Part shown: positions 9,187 to 16,664 of the stretch, in pieces
How positions within the stretch are numbered: position 1 is the first letter of the stretch
Layout: every line of letters starts with the position of its first letter
Source of the DNA: Rhodococcus sp. PAMC28707
GTDB taxonomy: Bacteria; Actinomycetota; Actinomycetes; Mycobacteriales; Mycobacteriaceae
Assembly: GCF_004795915.1 (NCBI RefSeq)
Contig: NZ_CP039253.1
Span: 2,046,001 to 2,110,000, forward strand
DNA: 64,000 nt
Reading direction: 5' to 3'
The notes under the pieces: model-generated
The model's input: only the letters and a program-made list of their open reading frames with translations
Database searches by the model: none
What the model was told of the DNA's origin: nothing
Translations under genes and position numbers: made by a program

Positions 9187-9591
9187 TTAATGCGCCAGGC
9201 GATACTGCGCAGCCTCTGCAGTAATCTGCGGAAACTGAGCACCCATCGCCGCGGACAAGGCCATCGCCGCGGACAGCGGGCGGACCATAACCACGAAGTC
9301 GTCGATCAAGCCGTTCTCGTCGAGGTGGAGGAAATCGCATCCGTTGATCGTCTTGCCGTCGATCATCGCTTCGAAAATAAGCGCATGGTCGCGTTCATCG
9401 CCGCTCTCGATCGTCTCCGTGTAGTGAAAATTCTCGAATACGCGGAGGACGCCATGCAGGATGGCCGACGTAATCGCCTTACCGTCATAGGGTTCGAACG
9501 CAACCGGGCTGGTGAATCGCACGTTCTCGGCGAGGAGTGCCTCCACTGCGCTGTGATCGCCGGCTTCGACGGCATCTGTGAACTTCCGCAT
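9187..9591 (-). CDS. NTF2-like / SnoaL-fold protein
   Basis: A 134-residue protein with the nuclear transport factor 2-like fold. It opens with the helix 'FTDAVEAGDHSAVEALLAENVRFTSP', followed by the strand and cone-forming segments (HYTETIESGDERDHALIFEAMIDGK) and a polar end IDDFVVMVRPLSAAMAL. Members include ketosteroid isomerases, polyketide cyclases and many hypothetical proteins. No catalytic set can be assigned from sequence. It is convergent with the MHYT gene. The ATG at 9591 has no clear Shine-Dalgarno, and a TATTTA stretch lies just upstream. Confidence 0.72.
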   Translation of the reverse strand: MRKFTDAVEAGDHSAVEALLAENVRFTSPVAFEPYDGKAITSAILHGVLRVFENFHYTETIESGDERDHALIFEAMIDGKTINGCDFLHLDENGLIDDFVVMVRPLSAAMALSAAMGAQFPQITAEAAQYRLAH

Positions 9592-9606
9592 GATAAATAG
9601 CCGACG

Positions 9607-10077
9607 TCAGTTGACGGTCAGCTTTCCGACGTTCGTCGTGCAGTAGATCGGAACGGCGATGTTGATCAACGTGCGGGACTGGGCGTCGTCGAGTCCGGTC
9701 GTTTCCGCAATCTTGACTCTGGTGGCGTCGAGGCTGGTGTCGCCGGACAGCTCGTCGCAGGCGGTGCGAGCCGCCGCGACTCGATCTTCGGTGCTCCCGA
9801 AGCTGATGTCCTGGCTTTCGAGCGCCTGAAGGTACGCGGTGTCCTGGACGTTGCCCACCGCAGCCGACGCGGTGGCCTTGACACTGCTGGCCGCTGCCGA
9901 GGCGCTACCCTGCACCTCGCTCGCGACACTGGACGCGATTTCGCGAGTGCTGCTCGCCGATGCGTCGGTAGAGTTCGCGTTCTCGGTGTCGTTGTCGCTG
10001 CATGCCCCTACGAACAATACGAGTCCACAGAATGCGGACATGGCCACAGTGCGCTTCATCGCCGCGGTGCGTTTCAT
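9607..10077 (-). CDS. DUF732-type lipoprotein
   Basis: A predicted lipoprotein of about 156 residues. Signal peptide with lipobox LFVGAC, then a Ser/Ala-rich low-complexity linker (about 30-80). A C-terminal DUF732-like domain starts at AYLQALESQDISFGS and contains two cysteines (RTACDEL and VPIYCT). DUF732 is found on many mycobacterial and rhodococcal envelope proteins of unknown role. Start choice is uncertain: ATGs at 10077 and 10059 are both plausible, and the frame stays open to 10116. A second DUF732 lipoprotein is at 57511-58056. Confidence 0.7.
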   Translation of the reverse strand: MKRTAAMKRTVAMSAFCGLVLFVGACSDNDTENANSTDASASSTREIASSVASEVQGSASAAASSVKATASAAVGNVQDTAYLQALESQDISFGSTEDRVAAARTACDELSGDTSLDATRVKIAETTGLDDAQSRTLINIAVPIYCTTNVGKLTVN

Positions 10078-10164
10078 GCAGACGAGCATCCCGCTGACTG
10101 CGGCCCGCCACATCATCCGTCGCGGATGAAACAGCGACGGTACTGGCCGTTCTCTTCTCGGCAG

Positions 10165-10207
10165 ACAAAAGGCCCTGACCTACACCGACTGGTGAGATCA
10201 GGGCCTT
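10165..10207 (-). terminator. rho-independent terminator of tRNA-Ser
   Basis: Perfect 10-bp inverted repeat (AAGGCCCTGA at 10169-10178 with its complement at 10198-10207). Read on the minus strand it is followed by TTTTG, five bases after the tRNA 3' end. This is a standard intrinsic terminator for the tRNA gene. Confidence 0.8.
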
Positions 10208-10212
10208 GGTGG

Positions 10213-10299
10213 CGGAAGCGGAGGGATTTGAACCCCCGGACGCTTTTACACGTCTCTCGCTTTCAAGGCGAGTGCATTGGGCCGCTCTGCCACGCTTCC
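10213..10299 (-). tRNA. tRNA-Ser (anticodon TGA)
   Basis: An 87-nt class II tRNA. The acceptor stem GGAAGCG pairs with CGCTTCC and G is the discriminator. The D-arm begins TGGCAGAGCGG and the anticodon stem CTCGC/GCGAG encloses the loop CTTGAAA, giving anticodon TGA, which reads UCA-family serine codons. The long variable arm (GAGACGTGTAAAAGCGTC) is diagnostic for serine, and the T-arm GGGGGTTCAAATCCCTC is canonical. The 3' CCA is not encoded. Confidence 0.97.
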
Positions 10300-10314
10300 G
10301 TAGAAGATACTAAA

Positions 10315-10335
10315 CGCCCCGTGCGCCGCGGGGCG
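10315..10335 (-). terminator. terminator downstream of marR
   Basis: CGCCCCG at 10315-10321 and CGGGGCG at 10329-10335 form a 7-bp GC hairpin. On the minus strand it is followed by TTTAGT. It lies 12 nt past the marR stop and just before the tRNA gene, so it should separate the two transcripts. Confidence 0.6.
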
Positions 10336-10346
10336 AATCGCGTCGG

Positions 10347-10847
10347 TCAGCGCGCCTGTACCTCCGACTCCGCCATCGCTGCGTCTACCTCCTCGAAGAT
10401 GTCGCCGAGCACCGTCAGCTGCCGCCGTGTCAGCAGATCGACCAGATGCTTCCGGACGCTCGACACATGTGTCGGAGCCGCTTCGGCGAGCCTGCGGGCG
10501 CCTTCGTCGGTGATGACGGCAAGCACGCCTCTGCCGTCGTCGGCGCAGGTGTTCCGCGAGACCATCCCGTCGCCTTCCATGCGGCGAATCTGGTGGGTCA
10601 GCCGGCTACGCGAGGAGAGGACGCCGTCGGCGAGATCGCTCATACGTACTGATCCGTCCGGTGATTCGGACAGCATCACCAAAATCCGGTATTCCGCCAT
10701 TGTCAGGCCATGTGCGTCCTGCAAATCGTTGTTGAGTACCCCCATCAATCGTTGGCCGCCGTCTACATAGGCGCGCCACGCTCTCATTTCCGCAGCATCG
10801 AGCCACTGCGGGTCCCCCCCTGGACCAAAGGATCTTTCGGCCGTCAC
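10347..10847 (-). CDS. MarR family transcriptional regulator
   Basis: A 166-residue MarR-type repressor. The winged helix-turn-helix is visible as 'LTMAEYRILVMLSESPDGSVRMSDLADGVLSSRSRLTHQIRRMEGDGMVSR', followed by the wing CADDGRGVLAVITDEGARRL and C-terminal dimerisation helices. The GTG start is preceded by TAATAT six bases upstream, which suggests a leaderless transcript. The gene is divergent from a quinone oxidoreductase. The intergenic region contains a palindrome of the usual MarR operator size, so autoregulation and control of the oxidoreductase are likely. The ligand is unknown, perhaps a quinone or other electrophile given the neighbour. Confidence 0.87.
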   Translation of the reverse strand: MTAERSFGPGGDPQWLDAAEMRAWRAYVDGGQRLMGVLNNDLQDAHGLTMAEYRILVMLSESPDGSVRMSDLADGVLSSRSRLTHQIRRMEGDGMVSRNTCADDGRGVLAVITDEGARRLAEAAPTHVSSVRKHLVDLLTRRQLTVLGDIFEEVDAAMAESEVQAR

Positions 10848-10856
10848 CCGACCATA

Positions 10857-10929
10857 TTAGGCAAGGACTGCTACTGGTTAGTAGATCCCTGCCATTGATG
10901 TCCGATTTGTCCTGACAATGTTTGCCTAA
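10857..10929. promoter_or_regulatory. putative MarR operator region
   Basis: The marR/oxidoreductase gap holds two nested symmetric signals. The first is a 14-bp palindrome CTACT-GGTT-AGTAG at 10871-10884, 24 bp from the marR start and just upstream of its TAATAT -10 (10854-10859). The second is an outer 8-bp inverted pair, TTAGGCAA at 10857-10864 and TTGCCTAA at 10922-10929. The inner palindrome would cover the promoter spacer/-35 of marR. Confidence 0.5.
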
Positions 10930-10998
10930 ACCGTGCCGGGAATTGCACACCGCTGGGACGTTGAATGCGACTACAGCGCCGCGCCTACGCTGGAAGGC

Positions 10999-11988
10999 AT
11001 GCACGCAATCACACTGACCGAGTTCGGGTCCCCCGACGTCATGGCGTGGACCGAGGTCCCTGATCCGCGCCCGGGCCGTGGCCAAGTCGTCGTCGACGTC
11101 GCTGCCACCGCGATCAACCGTGCCGATCTCATGCAGCGGCAAGGCAACTATCCACCGCCTCCGGGCGCGAGCGAAATTATGGGGCTCGAATGTTCGGGCG
11201 TGATTTCCGAGCTCGGTGAAGGCGTGCACGACTGGAAGGTCGGCGACCGTGTGTGCGCATTACTCGCGGGGGGCGGGTATGCCGAGCAGGTTCTCGTGCC
11301 GTCGACCCAGTTGTTTCCCATTCCCGGTGAACTCGATCTGCATGCGGCAGCGGCACTTCCCGAGGTGGCGTCGACTGTCTGGTCGAATCTCGTCATGTAC
11401 GGCGGCATGCGATCCGGACAGGTCCTGTTGATCCACGGCGGAGGTAGCGGCATCGGCACGCATGCCATCCAGGTAGCAAAGGCATTCGGCGTCACCGTCG
11501 CAGTCACGGCCGGCTCGACGTACAAACTCGACTTCTGTAGAACGCTCGGTGCGGACATCACCATCGACTACAAGAACCGGGATTTCGTCGAGGTGTTACG
11601 GTCCGAAACCGACGGCCACGGTGCCGATCTGATACTCGACAACATGGGTGCAAAGTATCTGCAGCCCAACGTGAATGCGCTCGCAATGGATGGCACTCTC
11701 ATCACGATCGGCATGCAGGGCGGAGTCAAGGGTGAGTTGAACTTCGGCGCACTCCTCGGCAAACGCGGAACCATCCACGCCGCCGGATTACGCGGCAGAC
11801 CCGAAACCGGACCTTCGAGTAAAGCGAACATCGTCTCGGACATGACCGCTCGCCTGTGGCCGATGATCAGCGAGGGACAAATCAGTCCCATCATCCACGC
11901 CGAAATTCCGATTACCGATGCGGCCCTGGGACATCGAATGCTCGACGCCGAAGACACCATCGGCAAGGTGATCCTGCGAGTGCAGTAA
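10999..11988 (+). CDS. NAD(P)H-quinone oxidoreductase, PIG3 type
   Basis: A 329-residue zinc-independent medium-chain dehydrogenase/reductase of the quinone oxidoreductase (PIG3-like) branch. N-terminal GroES-like half with the family string 'NRADLMQRQGNYPPPPGAS'. Rossmann half with the nucleotide loop HGGGSGIGTHAIQVAKA and the NADPH-favouring AGSTYKLDFC. It lacks catalytic zinc cysteines. Enzymes of this branch reduce quinones or enones with NADPH. The open frame begins at 10933, but the ATG at 10999 starts the conserved MHAITLTEFG and has TACGCT seven bases upstream, a possible leaderless promoter. The divergent marR gene probably regulates it. Confidence 0.88.
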   Translation: MHAITLTEFGSPDVMAWTEVPDPRPGRGQVVVDVAATAINRADLMQRQGNYPPPPGASEIMGLECSGVISELGEGVHDWKVGDRVCALLAGGGYAEQVLVPSTQLFPIPGELDLHAAAALPEVASTVWSNLVMYGGMRSGQVLLIHGGGSGIGTHAIQVAKAFGVTVAVTAGSTYKLDFCRTLGADITIDYKNRDFVEVLRSETDGHGADLILDNMGAKYLQPNVNALAMDGTLITIGMQGGVKGELNFGALLGKRGTIHAAGLRGRPETGPSSKANIVSDMTARLWPMISEGQISPIIHAEIPITDAALGHRMLDAEDTIGKVILRVQ

Positions 11989-12034
11989 TCGTGCAGTGGA
12001 GGCCCGGCGGCACCTACCTCGTGCGGTCGGGCGT

Positions 12035-13237
12035 CTACGCCAGCTTGGACAACGCTTCGACGAGTTGATCGATCTCGTATCGCGTCGTATACGGAGCGAG
12101 CCCGATGGTGACGGCACCACCCTCGTCGTTGACACCCAACGCGTCGAGCAACCGGCTTCCGCTGTGGATTCCGCTGACCGTTCCGATTCGGGCCTGAGCG
12201 AGGTGCTCGGCAACCTTTTCGGCAGAAGTTCCCGAGACTGTGAAGCTGAGCGTGGGAATGCGGCTGGGAGAGTCGCCGAGAACCATCACATGATCGAGCG
12301 TTGCCAGTCGCCGGATCAAGTAGTCGAACAATTTGTCGTGGTAGTCCTGCAGCGAACCGATGGACATCTGAAGGCGTTCGCGTCGCGTTCCGGTGGCCTC
12401 CTCGTCGAGGTTGGCGAGATAGTCGATGGAGGAGACGACACCGGCGAGCAATGCGTACTGATGCCCACTGACCTCCAACCTCTCGGCGCCCTTCGCAAAA
12501 GGGTTGAGCGACATCGACGGAATGCGGTCGATCAAGCTGGGATCACGAAACACGAGCGCACCGACCTGAGGCCCACCCCACGCGGAAGCGTTGATGGCAA
12601 GGACGTCGGCTCCGAGTTCTTCGATGTCGACGTGGGCGTACGGCGCCGCACCTGCAGCATCGACGACGATGAGGCCGCCGACGGCGTGAACACGATCGGC
12701 CGCGACCCGGACGTTGGGAGCCGAGCCGACGATCGGTGACGCAGCGGTGACGGCTACGAGACGGGTACTGGCGGTGATGAGCTCCTCGAACTGCCAGCTG
12801 GGTAGCTCACAGGTGTCGATCTCGACCTCGGCCCAGCTCACGCGTGCGCCGTAGCGATTGGCGATACGCAGCCAGGGCGCAACATTCGCTTCCTCGTCGA
12901 GCCGAGAGAGAACCAGACCGGTCCCTAGCCCGAGACGGGTCGACAGCGACTCTGCCAGCCACGCCAGCATCGTTCCGCGATCGGGCCCGAGCACTACCCC
13001 TGCCGGGTCACCGCCGACGAGGTCGGCAATCGCTTGCCTGGCTGCTTCGAGGAGCCCGGCGCTCCGACGCGAGGACATGTGTCCGGAGTTGTGATTCGGC
13101 GCACTTCCACGAAACGCCGTCGACACCGCGGTCGACACACGATCGGGGATCTGCATCCCGTTTTGTGGATCGAGGTGAATCCAGCCGTCGCCCAGTGAGG
13201 GAATCGACCCTCTGACACGTGCGACGTCGTACCCCAT
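12035..13237 (-). CDS. cysteine desulfurase-like protein (class V fold), PLP lysine absent
   Basis: A 400-residue protein of the class V aminotransferase/cysteine desulfurase-like family. It matches in type and position the gene that precedes bpa in Mycobacterium (Rv3778c). Conserved features include the N-terminal 'HLDPQNGMQIPDRVSTAV', the substrate region PNHNSGHMSSR (residues 48-58), VDAAGAAPYAHVD (Asp193, pyridine-N contact) and the C-terminal SGIHSGSRLLDALGV. The lysine that normally forms the PLP Schiff base, expected in SxHKxxGP, is not there: residues 218-227 read SAWGGPQVGA. It may therefore not be a standard PLP enzyme. The frame is open to 13384, but the ATG at 13237 starts the family N terminus and has TAGAGT seven bases upstream. 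Confidence 0.8.
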   Translation of the reverse strand: MGYDVARVRGSIPSLGDGWIHLDPQNGMQIPDRVSTAVSTAFRGSAPNHNSGHMSSRRSAGLLEAARQAIADLVGGDPAGVVLGPDRGTMLAWLAESLSTRLGLGTGLVLSRLDEEANVAPWLRIANRYGARVSWAEVEIDTCELPSWQFEELITASTRLVAVTAASPIVGSAPNVRVAADRVHAVGGLIVVDAAGAAPYAHVDIEELGADVLAINASAWGGPQVGALVFRDPSLIDRIPSMSLNPFAKGAERLEVSGHQYALLAGVVSSIDYLANLDEEATGTRRERLQMSIGSLQDYHDKLFDYLIRRLATLDHVMVLGDSPSRIPTLSFTVSGTSAEKVAEHLAQARIGTVSGIHSGSRLLDALGVNDEGGAVTIGLAPYTTRYEIDQLVEALSKLA

Positions 13238-13401
13238 GCCGGACACTCTAAGCGTCGATTTCGTGAGCGTGTTTTCCACATCCCTTATTCGCATCCGCCG
13301 CCCTGTCGACTCGCACGGTTGTTTCCCCCGATCCCGCCCCACAAACAGGATAATTGGACCCGCTCGTCGCGCAATACCTGGCAACGCGCAAGGATAGCGT
13401 T

Positions 13402-14004
13402 ATGACGCAATCGGACTCGAACTCGAATCCCGAAGCCGGTGACCATGTCGTCGTGATCGGCCCCAATGGAGAGCCTCTCGCACTGAGCCGCGCGGAGGCA
13501 ACCGCTGCAGCCGCACGAGCAGCAGGAAACGGGCCGCATCGGAACGTCGATCCGGCCGACGCCGAGCCACCCCTGTCGGACATGGTCGAGCAACCCGCCA
13601 AGGTCATGCGCATCGGCACGATGATCAAACAGTTACTCGAGGAAGTGCGCCTCGCGCCCCTCGACGACGCCAGCCGAACCCGACTCAAAGACATCCATCA
13701 GTCGTCGATTCGCGAGCTCGAGCAGGGCTTGGCGCCTGAACTACGCGACGAGCTCGAACGCCTGGCGCTGCCCTTCGGAGAGGACGCCATTCCCTCCGAC
13801 GCCGAACTGCGGATCGCACAGGCCCAGCTCGTCGGGTGGCTGGAAGGTCTCTTCCATGGAATTCAGACGGCACTGTTCGCTCAGCAGATGGCCGCACGCG
13901 CCCAGCTCGAGCAGATGCGTCAGGGCGCACTACCGGCAGGGGGAATGCTGAACCCCGGCATGGGCGGCCCTGGTGGCGGAGGCGGTACCGGTCAGTACCT
14001 GTAA
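13402..14004 (+). CDS. bpa: bacterial proteasome activator Bpa
   Basis: A 200-residue ortholog of the ATP-independent proteasome activator Bpa/PafE (Rv3780 in M. tuberculosis). The four-helix-bundle core is visible as 'EQPAKVMRIGTMIKQLLEEVRLAPLDDASRTRLKDIH' and following helices. A Gly-rich flexible tail ends in GQYL, the C-terminal motif that docks into the 20S proteasome alpha ring. Bpa forms a dodecameric ring that opens the gate for unfolded substrates. The ATG at 13402 has AAGGA seven bases upstream. The cysteine desulfurase-like gene is divergent. The proteasome genes themselves are not in this window. Confidence 0.93.
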   Translation: MTQSDSNSNPEAGDHVVVIGPNGEPLALSRAEATAAAARAAGNGPHRNVDPADAEPPLSDMVEQPAKVMRIGTMIKQLLEEVRLAPLDDASRTRLKDIHQSSIRELEQGLAPELRDELERLALPFGEDAIPSDAELRIAQAQLVGWLEGLFHGIQTALFAQQMAARAQLEQMRQGALPAGGMLNPGMGGPGGGGGTGQYL

Positions 14005-14068
14005 ACGGGTAGGGTCGACCGTCGTGTCGGCCCCACCGAAGAATTCCGAGAGCGAAGCAGGAGAGCGC

Positions 14069-14911
14069 GTGTCCGTTCCCGTTCCTGTTTCGGACTCACA
14101 GACGTTCAAGCGCGCTTTCGGCGACCTGACGACAGGACTCAGCCAGCGCGAGCTGTGGCTGCATCTCGGCTGGCAGGACATCAAGCAGCGCTACCGCCGA
14201 TCGGTGATCGGACCCTTCTGGATCACCATCGCAACCGGCGTCCAAGCCGTCGCGATGGGCTTGTTGTATTCGGTACTTCTCGACGTCGACCTGAAGACTT
14301 TCCTGCCGCACGTCACTGTCGGCCTCATCATCTGGGGTCTGATCAGTGCGTCGATCCTCGAAGGTGCCGACGTGTTCGTCGCGAACGAGGGGCTGATCAA
14401 GCAGCTACCCAGCGCGCTGAGTGTGCACATCTATCGGCTGGTGTGGCGTCAACTGCTGCTGCTGGGCCACAACCTGCTGATCTACGTGATCATCATCGCC
14501 GTGTTCTTCCCGCCGAACGGTTTCCATTGGTCGGATCTGGCTGCAATTCCGGCACTCGCCTTGATCTCGCTGAACGCGCTGTGGGTGTCCATTCTGTTCG
14601 GCATCGTCTCCACCCGCTACCGCGACATCGCACCGATTCTCGGCAGCATGGTAACGCTGTTGTTCTTCATGACTCCGATCGTGTGGACCACGGCAGGCCT
14701 CGAATCGATGGGCGGCGACGCAGCCAAGCGGGCCAAGCTCGTCGAGCTCAACCCGCTCTTTCACTATCTCGACATCATCCGGGCACCTATGCTCGGCGAA
14801 ACTCAGGAGCTGTACCACTGGTACATCGTGATCGCGTTCACGATTGTCGGCTGGCTGCTCGCCATCTTCGCGCTCAAGAAGTACCGGGCCCGCGTGCCCT
14901 ACTGGGTTTAG
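14069..14911 (+). CDS. wzm: galactan ABC exporter permease Wzm
   Basis: A 280-residue ABC-2 type permease with six hydrophobic helices, equivalent to Rv3783. It has the family N-terminal region ELWLHLGWQDIKQRYRRSVIGPFW, which precedes the first helix. In mycobacteria the Wzm-Wzt exporter is proposed to carry polyprenyl-diphosphate-linked galactan across the inner membrane. The GTG at 14069 is preferred: AGGAG lies five bases upstream and the resulting length equals the M. tuberculosis protein. A GTG at 14024 would add 15 residues. It is followed 12 nt later by wzt. Confidence 0.9.
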   Translation: MSVPVPVSDSQTFKRAFGDLTTGLSQRELWLHLGWQDIKQRYRRSVIGPFWITIATGVQAVAMGLLYSVLLDVDLKTFLPHVTVGLIIWGLISASILEGADVFVANEGLIKQLPSALSVHIYRLVWRQLLLLGHNLLIYVIIIAVFFPPNGFHWSDLAAIPALALISLNALWVSILFGIVSTRYRDIAPILGSMVTLLFFMTPIVWTTAGLESMGGDAAKRAKLVELNPLFHYLDIIRAPMLGETQELYHWYIVIAFTIVGWLLAIFALKKYRARVPYWV

Positions 14912-14923
14912 GGGTCTGAAACT

Positions 14924-15721
14924 TTGTCTGTCAGCATCAGCACGCACGACGCTTGCGTCGACTTCCCCATCTTCGACGCCAAGACACGTTCGTTGAAGAA
15001 GGCATTCCTCGGCAAGGCCGGTGGGGCCATCGACCGAAACTCCTCCGACGTCGTCGTGGTCGAGGCGCTCAAGAACATCACGATGAACTTGAAGGACGGC
15101 GACCGGATCGGGCTCGTCGGACACAACGGCGCAGGCAAGTCGACGCTTTTGCGGCTGCTGTCGGGCATTTACGAGCCCACCCGGGGCAGTGCCTCGATCC
15201 GTGGCCGCGTCGCGCCGGTGTTCGATCTGGGCGTCGGAATGGACCCCGAGATCTCCGGCTACGAGAACATCATCATCCGCGGACTCTTCCTCGGCCAAAC
15301 ACGCAAGCAGATGCTCGCGAAGATGGACGAGATCGCTGATTTCACCGAGCTCGGCGATTACCTCGATATGCCGCTACGGACATACTCGACGGGTATGCGG
15401 GTGCGCGTCGCGATGGGCGTCGTCACCAGCATCGACCCAGAGATTCTGCTGCTCGACGAGGGTATCGGGGCCGTCGATGCCGAGTTCATGAAGAAGGCCC
15501 GTATCCGCCTTCAGGAGCTGGTGAAGCGCTCCGGGATTCTGGTGTTCGCCAGCCACTCCAACGAATTCCTGGCCCAACTGTGCGATCGCGCGATGTGGAT
15601 CGATCACGGGGAGATCCGTCAGGAAGGCGGAATCGAGGAGGTCGTCCGGGCCTACGAGGGTGACGACGCAGGCGATCACGTCGCGACGATTCTGAAGGAA
15701 CTCGAGCGCGACAGTGCCTGA
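14924..15721 (+). CDS. wzt: galactan ABC exporter ATPase Wzt
   Basis: A 265-residue ABC ATPase, partner of the preceding permease (Rv3781 type). Walker A is GHNGAGKST, the signature YSTGMRVRV replaces LSGGQ as usual in Wzt/TagH proteins, Walker B is ILLLDEGI and the switch histidine is in FASHSNEF. It lacks the C-terminal carbohydrate-binding domain of O-antigen Wzt proteins that recognise capped chains, so export should not depend on cap recognition by Wzt itself. The start is a TTG. The 3' end overlaps glfT1 by 8 nt. Confidence 0.9.
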   Translation: MSVSISTHDACVDFPIFDAKTRSLKKAFLGKAGGAIDRNSSDVVVVEALKNITMNLKDGDRIGLVGHNGAGKSTLLRLLSGIYEPTRGSASIRGRVAPVFDLGVGMDPEISGYENIIIRGLFLGQTRKQMLAKMDEIADFTELGDYLDMPLRTYSTGMRVRVAMGVVTSIDPEILLLDEGIGAVDAEFMKKARIRLQELVKRSGILVFASHSNEFLAQLCDRAMWIDHGEIRQEGGIEEVVRAYEGDDAGDHVATILKELERDSA

Positions 15722-16613
15722 GAAAATTGTCGGGGTGATCGTCACCCACAAGCGTCGTGAGCTCCTAGCCCTGTCGCTGGACGTCGTGGCGCACCAGAGC
15801 CGACCGCTCGATCATCTGATCGTTGTCGACAATGCGCACGAGGACGCGGTCCGCACACTCGTCGAGTCGTCAGACATCCCGACCACCTATCTTGGGTCAC
15901 ATCACAATCTCGGTGGAGCCGGCGGTTTCGCACTCGGCATTCTCTACGCGCTGTCCCTCGGGGCCGATTGGGTATTTCTCGCCGACGACGACGGCAGACC
16001 CGAAGGGCCCGACGTCCTGGCGACGCTCTACGCCTGTGCCCAGAAGCACGGCCTCGACGAGGTCTCCCCCGTCGTCTGCGACATCGACGATCCCGATCGG
16101 CTTGCGTTCCCGTTGCGCCGCGGAACGTCGTGGCGACGTCTTCGTTCGGAATTGATCGACCCGCAGAACCCCGAAGACGATCTACTCGAAGGCATAGCTT
16201 CGCTGTTCAACGGAGCGCTGTTCAAGGCGTCGACCATCGATGCGGTGGGGGTACCGGATCTGCGACTGTTCGTCCGCGGCGACGAGGTCGAGGTGCATCG
16301 ACGGTTGCAGCGCTCGGGCCTGAAGTTCGGCACCTGCTTGACGACGGCGTATGTGCATCCCAACGGTTCCGCGGAATTCAAGCCGATCCTCGGCGGACGT
16401 ATGCACACGCAGTATCCGGACGATGCGACGAAGCGGTACTTCACGTACCGAAATCGCGGATACCTGATGTCGCAACCCGGAATGCGAAAGCTGCTGCCGC
16501 AGGAATGGATTCGGTTCGGCTGGTACTTCCTTGTGACGACTCACAACCCGAAGGGTCTCGCCGAGTGGTTGCGGCTTCGGCGCCTCGGCCGTCGGGAGCA
16601 TTTCCGACGGTAA
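15714..16613 (+). CDS. glfT1: galactofuranosyltransferase GlfT1
   Basis: A 299-residue GT2-family glycosyltransferase equivalent to Rv3782. N-terminal GVIVTHKRRELL and 'VVDNAHED' form the nucleotide-binding fold. 'LGGAGGFALGILYALSLGADWVFLADDDGRPEG' contains the metal-binding acidic triad, and FVRGDEVEVHRRLQRSG is the acceptor/catalytic-base region. GlfT1 adds the first two galactofuranose residues to the rhamnosyl-GlcNAc-PP-decaprenyl primer on the cytoplasmic face. The GTG start overlaps wzt, so both are translated from one message and the product is made beside its exporter. Confidence 0.92.
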   Translation: MPEKIVGVIVTHKRRELLALSLDVVAHQSRPLDHLIVVDNAHEDAVRTLVESSDIPTTYLGSHHNLGGAGGFALGILYALSLGADWVFLADDDGRPEGPDVLATLYACAQKHGLDEVSPVVCDIDDPDRLAFPLRRGTSWRRLRSELIDPQNPEDDLLEGIASLFNGALFKASTIDAVGVPDLRLFVRGDEVEVHRRLQRSGLKFGTCLTTAYVHPNGSAEFKPILGGRMHTQYPDDATKRYFTYRNRGYLMSQPGMRKLLPQEWIRFGWYFLVTTHNPKGLAEWLRLRRLGRREHFRR

Positions 16614-16664
16614 ATCGGTGGACCTGGGCATGTGACACTTGCCATCCTCGGCTACCGTGTGCGC

